Part shown: piece by piece, positions 19,926-33,787 of the stretch
How the letters are laid out: each line of letters begins with the position of its first letter
Numbering within the stretch: position 1 is the first letter of the stretch
From: Spirosoma pollinicola
GTDB taxonomy: Bacteria; Bacteroidota; Bacteroidia; Cytophagales; Spirosomataceae
Assembly: GCF_002831565.1 (NCBI RefSeq)
Contig: NZ_CP025096.1
Location: 4,388,501-4,452,500, forward strand
Direction: 5' to 3'
DNA: 64,000 nt
Position numbers and translations under genes: made by a program
The notes under the pieces: generated by a model
Told to the model about the DNA's origin: nothing
The model's database searches: none
What the model saw: the letters and a program-made list of their open reading frames with translations, nothing else

Positions 19926-19977
19926 CCAGGATGACAAAACGCAGAATACCAAAACCTCTTTACAATCAACTTCTTAC

Positions 19978-21582
19978 ATGAAAATTGCGCTTACTCGATC
20001 TGGTTTGGTGCTTGTGCTACTGCTATTTATCAGTAGCCTGCCTCGCTTTGGTGGGGTTACTGCCCAGGCACAGACTGCCCATAACCCAGTCATTTTTGCC
20101 GACGTACCCGATATGGCTATGATTCGAGTGGGCAACACCTACTATATGAGCAGCACCACCATGCACCTGAGTCCGGGGCTGCCCATCATGAAATCGAACG
20201 ACCTGATCAACTGGAAGATGGCCGGCTACGCGTATGATACGCTGACGAGTGTAGATGCCATGAGCCTGAATAACGGCAAAAGCACCTACGGACGGGGTTC
20301 GTGGGCGAGTAGCCTCCGCTACCATAACGGCCTGTATTACGTGAGCACCTTCGCCCAGACCAGTGGCCGGACGCACATTTACACCACGAAAAACATCGAG
20401 AAAGGTCCGTGGAAAGAAGTCTCGTTCAAGCCATCGTACCACGATCACAGCCTGTTTTTCGATGATGATGGCCGAACGTACCTGATCTACGGCGCGGGCA
20501 AACTTCGGATTGTTGAACTGACAGCTGATGCTACAGGGGTGAAGCCCGGTACGGCTGAACAGGTGCTGATCGAAAACGCCAGTACACCATCGGGCACGGG
20601 TGGCGGTCTGCCTGCCGAGGGGTCGCAGTTGTTTAAGGTGAAAGGCAAGTATTACCTCTTCAACATTAGCTGGCCGCGTGGCGGTATGCGAACGGTGATC
20701 ATTCACCGCGCCGACAAGATCACCGGTCCGTGGGAGGGGCGCGTGGCGTTGCAGGATATGGGAGTGGCGCAGGGCGGCCTGATCGACACACCAGATGGAA
20801 AATGGTATTCGTACCTATTCCGTGATTTTGGCGGGGTGGGCCGCATTCCGTACCTGGTGCCGGTACGCTGGGAAGACGGATGGCCGATACTGGGCGAAAA
20901 TGGCAAAGTGCCCGAAACGCTCGACCTCCCCGCCAGCAAAGGCCTGATTCCGGGCATCGTACACTCTGACGAATTTATCCGCAGAAAAGGGGAGCCTGCC
21001 TTGCCGCTGGTCTGGCAGTGGAACCACAATCCCGATAACAGCCTCTGGTCGGTTTCGGAGCGGAAAGGCTACCTGCGCCTGAAAACCGGCCGTACCGACA
21101 CCTCGTTTGTGATGGCCCGCAACACACTCACCCAGCGCACCATCGGGCCTGAATCGTCGGGTACAACATTGCTCGATGCGTCGAACCTGAAAGACGGTGA
21201 TTTTGCGGGCTTGAGTCTGTTGCAGAAAAACTACGGGTTGGTAGGCGTGAAGGTCGAAAATGGGAACCGGTCTATTGTCATGGTTAATGCCAGTTCGGGG
21301 AAGGCGGTGGACGTGCAGCGGGTTCCGTTGACCCAGAAAACGGTCTACCTCAAAGCCGAATGCGATTTCAAGAACCGCAAAGACACCGCCCATTTCTACT
21401 ACAGCCTCGACGGCAAAACGTGGACCACCATTGGTGACGCCCTGAAAATGCCGTACACCATTCCGCACTTTATGGGCTACCGTTTTGGCCTGTTCAATTA
21501 TGCCAGTAGCCAGACAGGTGGTTTTGCCGACTTCGATTACTTCCGGATTGTAAACACAATTTCGGATTCAACTGAAAAGTAA
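19978..21582 (+). CDS. GH43 glycosidase, exported, two-domain
   Basis: A 534-residue GH43 enzyme with a long signal peptide ending near AQA-Q (residue 31). The propeller (about 35-320) has candidate base D45 (ADVPDMAMIRV), pKa modulator D156 (YHDHSLFFDDDGR) and acid E214 (LPAEGSQLFK). A C-terminal jelly-roll (about 340-525, DFAGLSLLQKNYGLVGVKVE) matches the accessory domain of larger beta-xylosidase-like GH43 subgroups. It differs clearly from the GH43 at 15085, so the two likely cut different linkages. Palindrome P4 lies before it; an SGNH esterase gene follows 39 bases downstream, probably in the same transcript. Confidence 0.92.
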   Translation: MKIALTRSGLVLVLLLFISSLPRFGGVTAQAQTAHNPVIFADVPDMAMIRVGNTYYMSSTTMHLSPGLPIMKSNDLINWKMAGYAYDTLTSVDAMSLNNGKSTYGRGSWASSLRYHNGLYYVSTFAQTSGRTHIYTTKNIEKGPWKEVSFKPSYHDHSLFFDDDGRTYLIYGAGKLRIVELTADATGVKPGTAEQVLIENASTPSGTGGGLPAEGSQLFKVKGKYYLFNISWPRGGMRTVIIHRADKITGPWEGRVALQDMGVAQGGLIDTPDGKWYSYLFRDFGGVGRIPYLVPVRWEDGWPILGENGKVPETLDLPASKGLIPGIVHSDEFIRRKGEPALPLVWQWNHNPDNSLWSVSERKGYLRLKTGRTDTSFVMARNTLTQRTIGPESSGTTLLDASNLKDGDFAGLSLLQKNYGLVGVKVENGNRSIVMVNASSGKAVDVQRVPLTQKTVYLKAECDFKNRKDTAHFYYSLDGKTWTTIGDALKMPYTIPHFMGYRFGLFNYASSQTGGFADFDYFRIVNTISDSTEK

Positions 21583-21606
21583 AGGCCTGATTTATTCGCT
21601 CATTAA

Positions 21607-22473
<867 letters not shown>

Positions 22474-22510
22474 GCGGGGTGTAAGATAAGGCGATGCTTT
22501 TGTCTTCCGG

Positions 22511-22615
22511 TTTTTGTCATCCCGACCGGTCCGCCGGTGCGGTCAGGAGGGATCTCCGGTAAATGCAAAAAAAGTCTCCTACCGAAGATCCCTCCTACCG
22601 TCGGGATGACAAAAA
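22511..22615. repeat. Palindromic repeat copy P5 (arms of two different types)
   Basis: The left arm carries the long GC-rich variant seen in P4 (GACCGGTCCGCCGGTGCGG), while the right arm carries the short variant (CCTACCGTCGGG). The left arm and over ten bases before it are identical to P4. The copy is therefore a hybrid. An outer AAAGCGGAATGAC half-repeat follows. Confidence 0.92.
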
Positions 22616-22736
22616 AAGCGGAATGACAAAAAACACAAAAAAACGGCGTGACAAAAGCCTCGGAATTATCTTAAACCACAATAAAATGAACTGTTCTAAT
22701 TCGCCAAAACTGGCCGATACAAAGCGATACGCACCC

Positions 22737-23639
22737 ATGAAAGCACTAGCTCTGGCTGCCTTAGCCGGTTGGCTATTCGCTGTTCCATTAGTGTCCAACG
22801 CGCAGGAAATCATTTCATTATATACGGGTCCAGTGCCAAACTCCAAACCATCGGACGTGCAGGAGTCGGGGGTAGATCCGGGTATTTTGAAAGGAATTAC
22901 CAAGCCCACACTGGAGTATTTTAAACCCGCGCCCGACAAGGCATCCGGGGCAGCTGTTATCATCATTCCTGGTGGCGGCTATGGTGTGGTCGTGTATCAG
23001 GGCGAGGGGATCAATATCGCAAAAGCTCTGGCCGAAAAAGGAGTGGCGGCTTTCATTCTGAAATATCGGTTGCCTAGTGACGCTATCATGCCCGACAAAA
23101 AAATAGGGCCGTTGCAGGATGCCCAACAGGCCATAAAACTGGTTCGTGATGGGGCCGCCAAGTGGGGTGTAGATCCGGCTAAAGTGGGCGTTATGGGCTT
23201 TTCAGCAGGTGGGCATTTGGCTTCGACTGCAGCTACGCATTTCGAGAAAGCCTATATCGACAATACCAGCAACACCAACTTGCGCCCTGATTTTCAGATT
23301 CTGATTTATCCAGTCATCAGTATGCGCGATAGCCTGACGCACGGTGGCTCGCATGACAATTTACTGGGCAAAAATCCATCGCGGCAGGACGTTGATCTGT
23401 TCTCCAATGAATTGCAGGTACGGGCCAACACACCCCCAACGTACCTGACCCACGCAGCCGATGATAAACTTGTTGACGTGGACAACAGCATTATCTATTT
23501 CGAAAAACTGAGACACCTGAACGTGCCCGTCGAAATGCACATCTACCCCAAAGGCGACCACGGCTTTATTTTCCGGCATCCCGGCTGGATGGAGCCGCTG
23601 TTTGCCTGGATGACCATCAATCAGTGGATTAAAAACTGA
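22737..23639 (+). CDS. Alpha/beta-hydrolase esterase (acetylxylan/feruloyl esterase-like), exported
   Basis: A 300-residue protein from ATG 22737 (signal peptide MKALALAALAGWLFAVPLVSNA-Q). An ATG at 22686 would add 17 residues; the frame further upstream runs through palindrome P5 and is not coding. The fold is marked by the oxyanion region IIPGGGYGVVV, nucleophile S156 in GFSAGGHLAS, the acid in HAADDKLVD and H275 in KGDHGFIF. Related Bacteroidota enzymes act on acetylated or feruloylated xylan fragments. The GH29 gene starts nine bases after the stop, so the pair is surely co-transcribed. Confidence 0.87.
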   Translation: MKALALAALAGWLFAVPLVSNAQEIISLYTGPVPNSKPSDVQESGVDPGILKGITKPTLEYFKPAPDKASGAAVIIIPGGGYGVVVYQGEGINIAKALAEKGVAAFILKYRLPSDAIMPDKKIGPLQDAQQAIKLVRDGAAKWGVDPAKVGVMGFSAGGHLASTAATHFEKAYIDNTSNTNLRPDFQILIYPVISMRDSLTHGGSHDNLLGKNPSRQDVDLFSNELQVRANTPPTYLTHAADDKLVDVDNSIIYFEKLRHLNVPVEMHIYPKGDHGFIFRHPGWMEPLFAWMTINQWIKN

Positions 23640-23647
23640 GTTTGACC

Positions 23648-25735
23648 ATGACTAAGCCTTTCTTTATTCAACTTGTGTTTTTTGTGCTGACCAGCCTTTC
23701 CGGCTTTTCACAATCGACACCGCCACAACCCGTTGGGCCGCTGCCCAATGCCAACCAGTTGCGTTGGCAAAAAATGGAATATTACGCCTTTATCCATTTT
23801 TCGATCAACACCTATACCGACATGGCCTGGGGGCTGGGTAACGAAGACCCGAAGCTGTTTAATCCGACGAAACTGGATTGTCGGCAGTGGGCGCGTATCT
23901 GTAAAGAAGCTGGTATGAAAGGCATCATTTTTACGGCCAAACACCATAGTGGGTTCTGCCTGTGGCCCTCGAAATACACGGAGTATTCGGTGAAGAATGT
24001 GCCTTGGCGCAATGGGAAGGCCGATATCGTCCGCGAACTGGCCGATGCCTGCAAAGAATACGGCTTAAAATTTGGCGTCTACCTGTCGCCCTGGGATAGA
24101 AACCATGCCGACTACGGCAAGCCGGAGTATATCACCTACTTCCGCAACCAGCTGACGGAACTGTTGACCAATTACGGCGACATTTTTGAAGTCTGGTACG
24201 ATGGAGCAAACGGCGGGTCAGGCTATTATGGCGGAGCCAACGAAACCCGTAAGATCGACGCTAAAACGTATTATGACTGGGCCAATACTTACAAACTCGT
24301 TCGGAAACTCCAGCCCAACATCGTGATCTGGAACGACGGGGGCGACCGCGCCGACCTGCGCTGGGTGGGAACCGAAGCCGGGTACGTTGGTGAAACCAAC
24401 TGGAGTCTGTTGAACGCTACCGGCGACGTACCCGAAGAACAACTGCGCCACGGTGTCGAAAATGGCAATGCATGGGTGCCGGGCGAAGTAAACACGTCGA
24501 TTCGGCCGGAGTGGTTTTACCACGAGCGCGAAGACCGGAAAGTGAAAACGCTTCCCCAATTAATGGATACCTATTATAACTCCATTGGTCGGAACGGGAC
24601 GTTGCTGCTCAATTTTCCGATCATGCCGAACGGGCTGATCAATGAATTGGATGAAAAAGCCGTGCAGGCATTCGCTAAAGCGAGAAACGAAGCGTTCGCG
24701 GTGAATCTGGCCAAAAACGCAACGGCGACGGCTTCACAGGTACGTGGTAAAAACGCGGCTTATGCTGCCAATAAAGCCATTGATGCCGATCTGGATAGTT
24801 ATTGGGCAACGGATGATGCCGTTCGTAACGCATCACTGACGTTGACTTTCAATAAACCTACAGCGTTCAACCGCTTTCTGGTGCAGGAGCCCATACGCCT
24901 GGGGCAGCGGGTGAAGTCGTTTACGGTGGAAGCACTCGTCGATGGCAACTGGAAAGAGATTGCCAGAGAAACGACCATCGGCTACAAACGTATTCTGCGG
25001 TTTCCAACCGTCGAAGCAACGCAATTGCGCCTGACCATTCTGGACGCTAAAGGCAGCCCATTGATCTCGAATCTCGACGTGTACAAAGCCCCGCTGATTC
25101 TGACTCCCCCCATGATCACTCGCAATCAGGCCGGGGATATTCAGATCAAAGCCGGTGACACAGAGTCTGAACTTTATTACACGCTCGATGGCAGCACGCC
25201 AACCGCAGCCTCTGCCAAATACACCGCTCCGGTGAAAACCGGCAATGGTAAAGTTGACCTGAAGGCGATTACTTACAATCCGTTCACCAAACAGAGCAGT
25301 GTACTCAGCGAAGAAAAGTTTGACGTCGCCCGTAGCGCCTGGAAAATCCTGAGTACGGAGTCGAAGTCGGCGTATCAGGCTTTAGATGGAAACCCAGGTA
25401 CGTCCTGGCATCAGGATAAAAGCCAGACGATGCCTGCCGATCTGATCATTGATCTGGGGAAAGAGGAAAATCTTACTGGTTTTCGCTACCTGCCTGCCCA
25501 AAACTGGTGGGAAGAGGCCAGCATCATTACCCACTATGAATTTGAGGTGTCGACCGATAACAAAACCTGGAAGCGGGTCAGTGAAGGCGAGTTTTCAAAC
25601 ATCAAAAACAGCCCGTTCTGGCAAACCAAACCGTTTGCACCGATCCGCGCCCGATACATTAAACTGCGGGCATTGAAAAACACGCAGGACGGTTCCGCGT
25701 CAGGCTACGCGGAAGTGGATGTTGTTACCCAGTGA
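23648..25735 (+). CDS. GH29 alpha-L-fucosidase with C-terminal CBM-like domains, exported
   Basis: A 695-residue protein from ATG 23648, with a signal peptide ending near SGFS-Q. The GH29 (beta/alpha)8 barrel fills about 30-345: FIHFSINTYTDMAWG, TAKHHSGFCLWPSKYTEYS, and the nucleophile D185 in EVWYDGANGG. Then come an F5/8-type C domain (about 355-480), a chitobiase-type C-terminal domain (YYTLDGSTPTAASAKYTAP, about 500-560) and a second F5/8-type domain to the end (ALDGNPGTSWH). This layout is common in Bacteroidota GH29 enzymes. With the GH95 at 11963 it makes two fucosidases in one cluster, pointing to fucosylated plant glycans. Confidence 0.93.
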   Translation: MTKPFFIQLVFFVLTSLSGFSQSTPPQPVGPLPNANQLRWQKMEYYAFIHFSINTYTDMAWGLGNEDPKLFNPTKLDCRQWARICKEAGMKGIIFTAKHHSGFCLWPSKYTEYSVKNVPWRNGKADIVRELADACKEYGLKFGVYLSPWDRNHADYGKPEYITYFRNQLTELLTNYGDIFEVWYDGANGGSGYYGGANETRKIDAKTYYDWANTYKLVRKLQPNIVIWNDGGDRADLRWVGTEAGYVGETNWSLLNATGDVPEEQLRHGVENGNAWVPGEVNTSIRPEWFYHEREDRKVKTLPQLMDTYYNSIGRNGTLLLNFPIMPNGLINELDEKAVQAFAKARNEAFAVNLAKNATATASQVRGKNAAYAANKAIDADLDSYWATDDAVRNASLTLTFNKPTAFNRFLVQEPIRLGQRVKSFTVEALVDGNWKEIARETTIGYKRILRFPTVEATQLRLTILDAKGSPLISNLDVYKAPLILTPPMITRNQAGDIQIKAGDTESELYYTLDGSTPTAASAKYTAPVKTGNGKVDLKAITYNPFTKQSSVLSEEKFDVARSAWKILSTESKSAYQALDGNPGTSWHQDKSQTMPADLIIDLGKEENLTGFRYLPAQNWWEEASIITHYEFEVSTDNKTWKRVSEGEFSNIKNSPFWQTKPFAPIRARYIKLRALKNTQDGSASGYAEVDVVTQ

Positions 25736-25761
25736 GTGAGTCTCTTTTGCGATCCAGTGTT

Positions 25762-25844
25762 TGTCATCCCGACGGCAGGAGGGATCTTCGGTAACTGCTA
25801 AAAAAAGCCTCCTACCGAAGATCCCTCCTGCCGTCGGGATGACA
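25762..25844. repeat. Palindromic repeat copy P6
   Basis: Perfect 32-nt arms (25762-25793 and 25813-25844) around a 19-nt loop. The variable part is GACGGCAGG on both sides. It lies between the GH29 gene and the first CE1 esterase gene. Confidence 0.93.
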
Positions 25845-25875
25845 TAAAACAAATACCCCTAAACCCTAATAAACC

Positions 25876-27039
25876 ATGAACCAACAATCAGTACGTCGAC
25901 TATGGGTTTGCTTGGCCTTATTCTGCCTGTATAACGGGGCACTGGCCCAGCCGCCCCGTGGTCCGCTGGTGGTGTCGCCACAGGTGAACGCCGACAAAAC
26001 CGTCACGTTCCGGTATCAGGCTCCGCAGGCGAAAGCGGTGGAGCTGAGTGCGCAGTTTGAAAAAGCGCCCGTGCCCATGACCAAAGATGCACAGGGCATC
26101 TGGAGCGCAACGGTAGGCCCCGTCAAACCCGATATCTATCCGTACAACTTTCGGGTAGATGGCGTATCGGTGATGGATCCAGCCAATGTCGCGTTTTTTC
26201 CTAACGAGCGGTTCAAAGCCAGCCTGGTCGACGTGCCCGGCGACACGCCCCTGATCCACGCCATGCGCGATGTACCCCACGGGTCGATCAACTACGAATA
26301 CTATCCGTCGATGGAAGGCACAACGGGCTCTGTGGTCGTGTATACGCCACCGGGCTACGACCAGTCGCCAACCAAAAAATACCCGGTGTATTACCTTATT
26401 AGTGGCACGACCGATACCGAAGAGACCTTTTTTAAGGTGGGTAAAACCAACCTGATTCTGGACAATCTGCTGGCCGAAGGCAAGGTGAAACCGATGATCA
26501 TCGTGATGCCTTACGGCAACATCGCGGCCCGCGTCGCTGAGCAAAAGGGAGGTACAAAACCCGCCGACCCGACTGTGCGGGATGGGGCCGATGCCGTAAA
26601 ACGCGCCAACGATTTCACAACAGATCTGGTGAGTAACGTGATTCCGTACGTCGAGAAAAACTACCGGGCTATAGCTAATCGGGAGAACCGGGCCATCGGT
26701 GGGTTTTCGCGAGGAGGTGGGCAAACGCTTCGGGCGGCCTTCAGCAACATGGACAAATTTGCATGGGTGTGCGCCTACAGTTCCTACCTGTCGCCCCAGG
26801 AGATAGATAGTAATTTCAGCCAGATCGTGGCCAAGCCTGAGCAAACCAACAAGCAACTCAAACTGCTCTGGGTGAGCGTGGGTAGCGACGATTTTCTGTA
26901 CAAAGGCACAGTGGAGTTTATGGATTACCTGAAGGCGAAAAAAGTGAACTACAAAAGCCTGATCACCGGCGGGGGGCATACCTGGATGAACGTCAAAACG
27001 TATGTTGCCGCCACTACACCACTGCTATTCCAACAATAA
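25876..27039 (+). CDS. CE1-type esterase with N-terminal CBM48-like domain, exported (copy 1)
   Basis: A 387-residue protein with a signal peptide ending near GALA-Q. The first 100 residues or so form the E-set/CBM48-like domain (VTFRYQAPQAKAVELSAQFE), followed by an esterase-D-type alpha/beta hydrolase (from about 125: [10 protein letters not shown]) with S278 in GGFSRGGGQT and H368 in GGGHTWMN. These enzymes cleave feruloyl or acetyl esters on arabinoxylan. Compared with its paralogues, the strand-end HGG is changed to YLISGTTDTEE, so the histidine before the oxyanion loop is gone. The next gene starts 12 bases downstream and is the closest paralogue. Confidence 0.9.
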   Translation: MNQQSVRRLWVCLALFCLYNGALAQPPRGPLVVSPQVNADKTVTFRYQAPQAKAVELSAQFEKAPVPMTKDAQGIWSATVGPVKPDIYPYNFRVDGVSVMDPANVAFFPNERFKASLVDVPGDTPLIHAMRDVPHGSINYEYYPSMEGTTGSVVVYTPPGYDQSPTKKYPVYYLISGTTDTEETFFKVGKTNLILDNLLAEGKVKPMIIVMPYGNIAARVAEQKGGTKPADPTVRDGADAVKRANDFTTDLVSNVIPYVEKNYRAIANRENRAIGGFSRGGGQTLRAAFSNMDKFAWVCAYSSYLSPQEIDSNFSQIVAKPEQTNKQLKLLWVSVGSDDFLYKGTVEFMDYLKAKKVNYKSLITGGGHTWMNVKTYVAATTPLLFQQ

Positions 27040-28131
<1,092 letters not shown>

Positions 28132-28141
28132 GTGCGTTTTT

Positions 28142-31381
<3,240 letters not shown>

Positions 31382-31406
31382 CGAATGAGTGGTTTGTTCT
31401 CCGGTG

Positions 31407-31495
31407 TTTTTGTCATCCCGAAGAATGAGGGATCTTCGGTAAATGCTGAAAAATGCTTGCTACCGAAGATCCCTCATTCTTCGGGATGACAAAAA
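31407..31495. repeat. Palindromic repeat copy P8
   Basis: Arms of about 35 nt are perfectly complementary around a loop near 31443-31459. The variable part differs most from the family: CCGAAGAATGAGGG in place of CCGACG...AGGAGGG, and the change is matched on the other arm. It lies before the GH10-GH43-GH10 block. Confidence 0.93.
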
Positions 31496-31557
31496 CCAAA
31501 CCATCATAACTAAAACTCGTCAATAAATCCAGACTCAACTCAGTAATAATACATTTT

Positions 31558-32670
31558 ATGCTCCTGAAAAAATACGCCTTAGCCATCAGTTCGGTCGTAC
31601 TGGTATTGGCCAACCTGACGCTGCTAAATACCACGTTCGCCCAGCAAATCCCATCGCTAAAAGACACATTTAAAAAAGATTTTGGTATCGGTACCGCCCT
31701 AAATAACGCCCAGATCGACGAGCGCGACCCGCAGATGACGGCCTTCATTGCGCGTCAGTTCAACATGGCCACGCCGGAGAATATCATGAAGTCGGCGCTG
31801 ATTCATCCCGGGTGGGACACCTACGATTTTACGATGGGCGACAAGCTGATCGACTTCGGCAGGAAGCACAATATCAAAATCAACGGGCATACCCTGATCT
31901 GGCACAGTCAGTTACCTCCGTTCATTCGCGGCATCAAGAGTCAGGATTCGATTCGCACGTTTTTTGCCGACCACATCAAAACGGTGGCGGGGCATTATAG
32001 TGGCAAGGTGTATTCGTGGGATGTAGTGAACGAAGCGCTCAACGAAGACGGCACCATGCGGAAATCGGTATTTTTGCAATACCTCGGCGAGGATTTTGTG
32101 ACAGAAGCCTTCCGTCTGGCGCAGCAGGCGTCGCCCAAAACGGAGCTGTATTACAATGACTACAACAACGAACAGCCCAAAAAACGGGCGGGCTGTATTG
32201 AACTCGTAAAAAAGATCAAAGCTGCCGGGGTACGTATCGACGGTGTCGGCATTCAGGGACATTGGCACGTGGGCAAAATACCGCTGCAGGACATTGAAGA
32301 AAGCATCATCCAGTATGCCGCTTTGGGGGTGAAAGTCATGTTCACGGAACTGGACATTGAGGTGCTACCCCGCAATTTTCAGGGGGCCGATGTGGGGCAG
32401 CGCATGGTCGCCAATGAACAATCGAATCCGTATCCTACCGCCCTGCCAGACTCCGTTCAGCAACAACTGGCCGCTGATTACGAAGCCCTGTTCAAGTTGT
32501 TTCTCAAGCACAAAGACAAGGTTACCCGCGTCACGTTCTGGGGTGTGAACGATGCCAACAGCTGGCTAAACAACTGGCCCATTCGCGGGCGGACCAGTTA
32601 CCCGTTATTATTTGACCGAAACAACCAGCCGAAGCCCGCTTTTGAGAAGGTGATTGCGTTGAAGAAATAA
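31558..32670 (+). CDS. GH10 endo-1,4-beta-xylanase, exported
   Basis: A 370-residue protein with a signal peptide ending near TTFA-Q (about residue 24). The single GH10 (beta/alpha)8 barrel carries acid/base E159 in WDVVNEALNE and nucleophile E264 in FTELDIEVLP, plus the subsite motifs INGHTLIWHSQLP and WGVNDANSW. It cleaves the xylan backbone to xylo-oligosaccharides, which the GH43 and esterase products trim and XylA finally uses. No extra binding domain is present. It opens a four-gene same-strand block running to 36959. Confidence 0.95.
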   Translation: MLLKKYALAISSVVLVLANLTLLNTTFAQQIPSLKDTFKKDFGIGTALNNAQIDERDPQMTAFIARQFNMATPENIMKSALIHPGWDTYDFTMGDKLIDFGRKHNIKINGHTLIWHSQLPPFIRGIKSQDSIRTFFADHIKTVAGHYSGKVYSWDVVNEALNEDGTMRKSVFLQYLGEDFVTEAFRLAQQASPKTELYYNDYNNEQPKKRAGCIELVKKIKAAGVRIDGVGIQGHWHVGKIPLQDIEESIIQYAALGVKVMFTELDIEVLPRNFQGADVGQRMVANEQSNPYPTALPDSVQQQLAADYEALFKLFLKHKDKVTRVTFWGVNDANSWLNNWPIRGRTSYPLLFDRNNQPKPAFEKVIALKK

Positions 32671-32710
32671 AATTTTTAAAGAGACTTGTTCGCCAATAAA
32701 TCAATTACTT

Positions 32711-33763
32711 ATGCAACGCGTATTTACAATTCTTACCCTGGTTGCTCTAACCAGTTTCTCACTGACCGCCCTCGGCCAAACCAGCGCGGGTAAAACTCCG
32801 GTTTCCCAGCCCCTGGTATCGCACATGTATACGGCTGACCCCTCTGCCCATGTCTTTAACGGCAAAATTTACATCTACCCCTCGCATGACATTGATGCCA
32901 AAGATGTTAAAGAGGATGATGAGGGAGGCCACTTTGCCATGCGCGACTACCACGTTCTGTCGATGGATAAGATCGGTGGCCCTGTAAAAGACAACGGTGT
33001 CGCGCTTGATATTAAAGACATCCCCTGGGCTGGCCGGCAGTTATGGGCGCCCGATGCTACGGTCAAAAACGGTATATATTACCTCTATTTTCCGGTCAAA
33101 GACAAAGAGGATATTTTCCGCATCGGTGTCGCAACCAGCAAAAGTCCAACGGGCCCATTTAAAGCCGAACCGGAGCCAATTAAAGGTAGCTACAGTATTG
33201 ACCCCACCGTCTTTCAGGATAGTGATGGCAAAGCGTATCTCTACTTTGGGGGTATTTGGGGTGGTCAGTTGCAACGGTGGGATAACAACAAGTACAATCC
33301 GAAAGGGGCATTAAAGCAAAAAGACGAAGTCGCTTACCTGCCCCGCATTGCGCGATTAAGTGCCGATATGAAATCCTTCGCTGAGCCGGTTCGGGACGTG
33401 CAGATTTTGGATAAAAACGGGAAACCATTTCTGGAAAAGGACAACGATAAGCGCTTTTTTGAAGCGGCCTGGCTGCATAAATACAAGGGGAAGTACTACT
33501 TCTCGTATTCTACCGGCGATACGCATAATCTTTGCTACGCGATCGGCGATAATCCCTACGGGCCTTTTACGTACCAGGGCGTCGTGCTGAAACCCGTACT
33601 CGGCTGGACCAATCACCATTCCATTGTCCAGGTGGGCTCAAAGTGGTATTTGTTCTATCATGACACACAACTTTCCGGAAAGACCCACCTCCGGAATGTG
33701 AAAGTAGCGGAGTTGACCTATAATCCAGATGGTACGATTCGGCCGGTCGAAGCCTACAACTAA
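32711..33763 (+). CDS. GH43 glycosidase, compact form, exported
   Basis: A 350-residue single-domain GH43 with a signal peptide ending near ALG-Q. Candidate catalytic residues are D43 (YTADPSAHVF), D164 (YSIDPTVFQD) and E251 (RFFEAAWLHK). The compact length and the SHDIDAKD insertion resemble small GH43 beta-xylosidase/arabinofuranosidase subgroups. It lies between two GH10 xylanases (40 and 24 bases apart), which argues for release of xylose or arabinose from xylo-oligosaccharides. It is the third GH43 of the cluster and is clearly different from the two larger ones. Confidence 0.92.
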   Translation: MQRVFTILTLVALTSFSLTALGQTSAGKTPVSQPLVSHMYTADPSAHVFNGKIYIYPSHDIDAKDVKEDDEGGHFAMRDYHVLSMDKIGGPVKDNGVALDIKDIPWAGRQLWAPDATVKNGIYYLYFPVKDKEDIFRIGVATSKSPTGPFKAEPEPIKGSYSIDPTVFQDSDGKAYLYFGGIWGGQLQRWDNNKYNPKGALKQKDEVAYLPRIARLSADMKSFAEPVRDVQILDKNGKPFLEKDNDKRFFEAAWLHKYKGKYYFSYSTGDTHNLCYAIGDNPYGPFTYQGVVLKPVLGWTNHHSIVQVGSKWYLFYHDTQLSGKTHLRNVKVAELTYNPDGTIRPVEAYN

Positions 33764-33787
33764 TAAGCCTCTAAATCTGATCTTGTT

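Noticed and set aside
19778..19981. 67-codon plus-strand frame over P4
   Set aside because: It is a translation of both palindrome arms (PPVRSGG ... PPDRTGG) with no other content.
22563..22736. Longer start for the esterase at 22737
   Set aside because: The frame begins inside palindrome P5; only ATG 22686 or 22737 are realistic.
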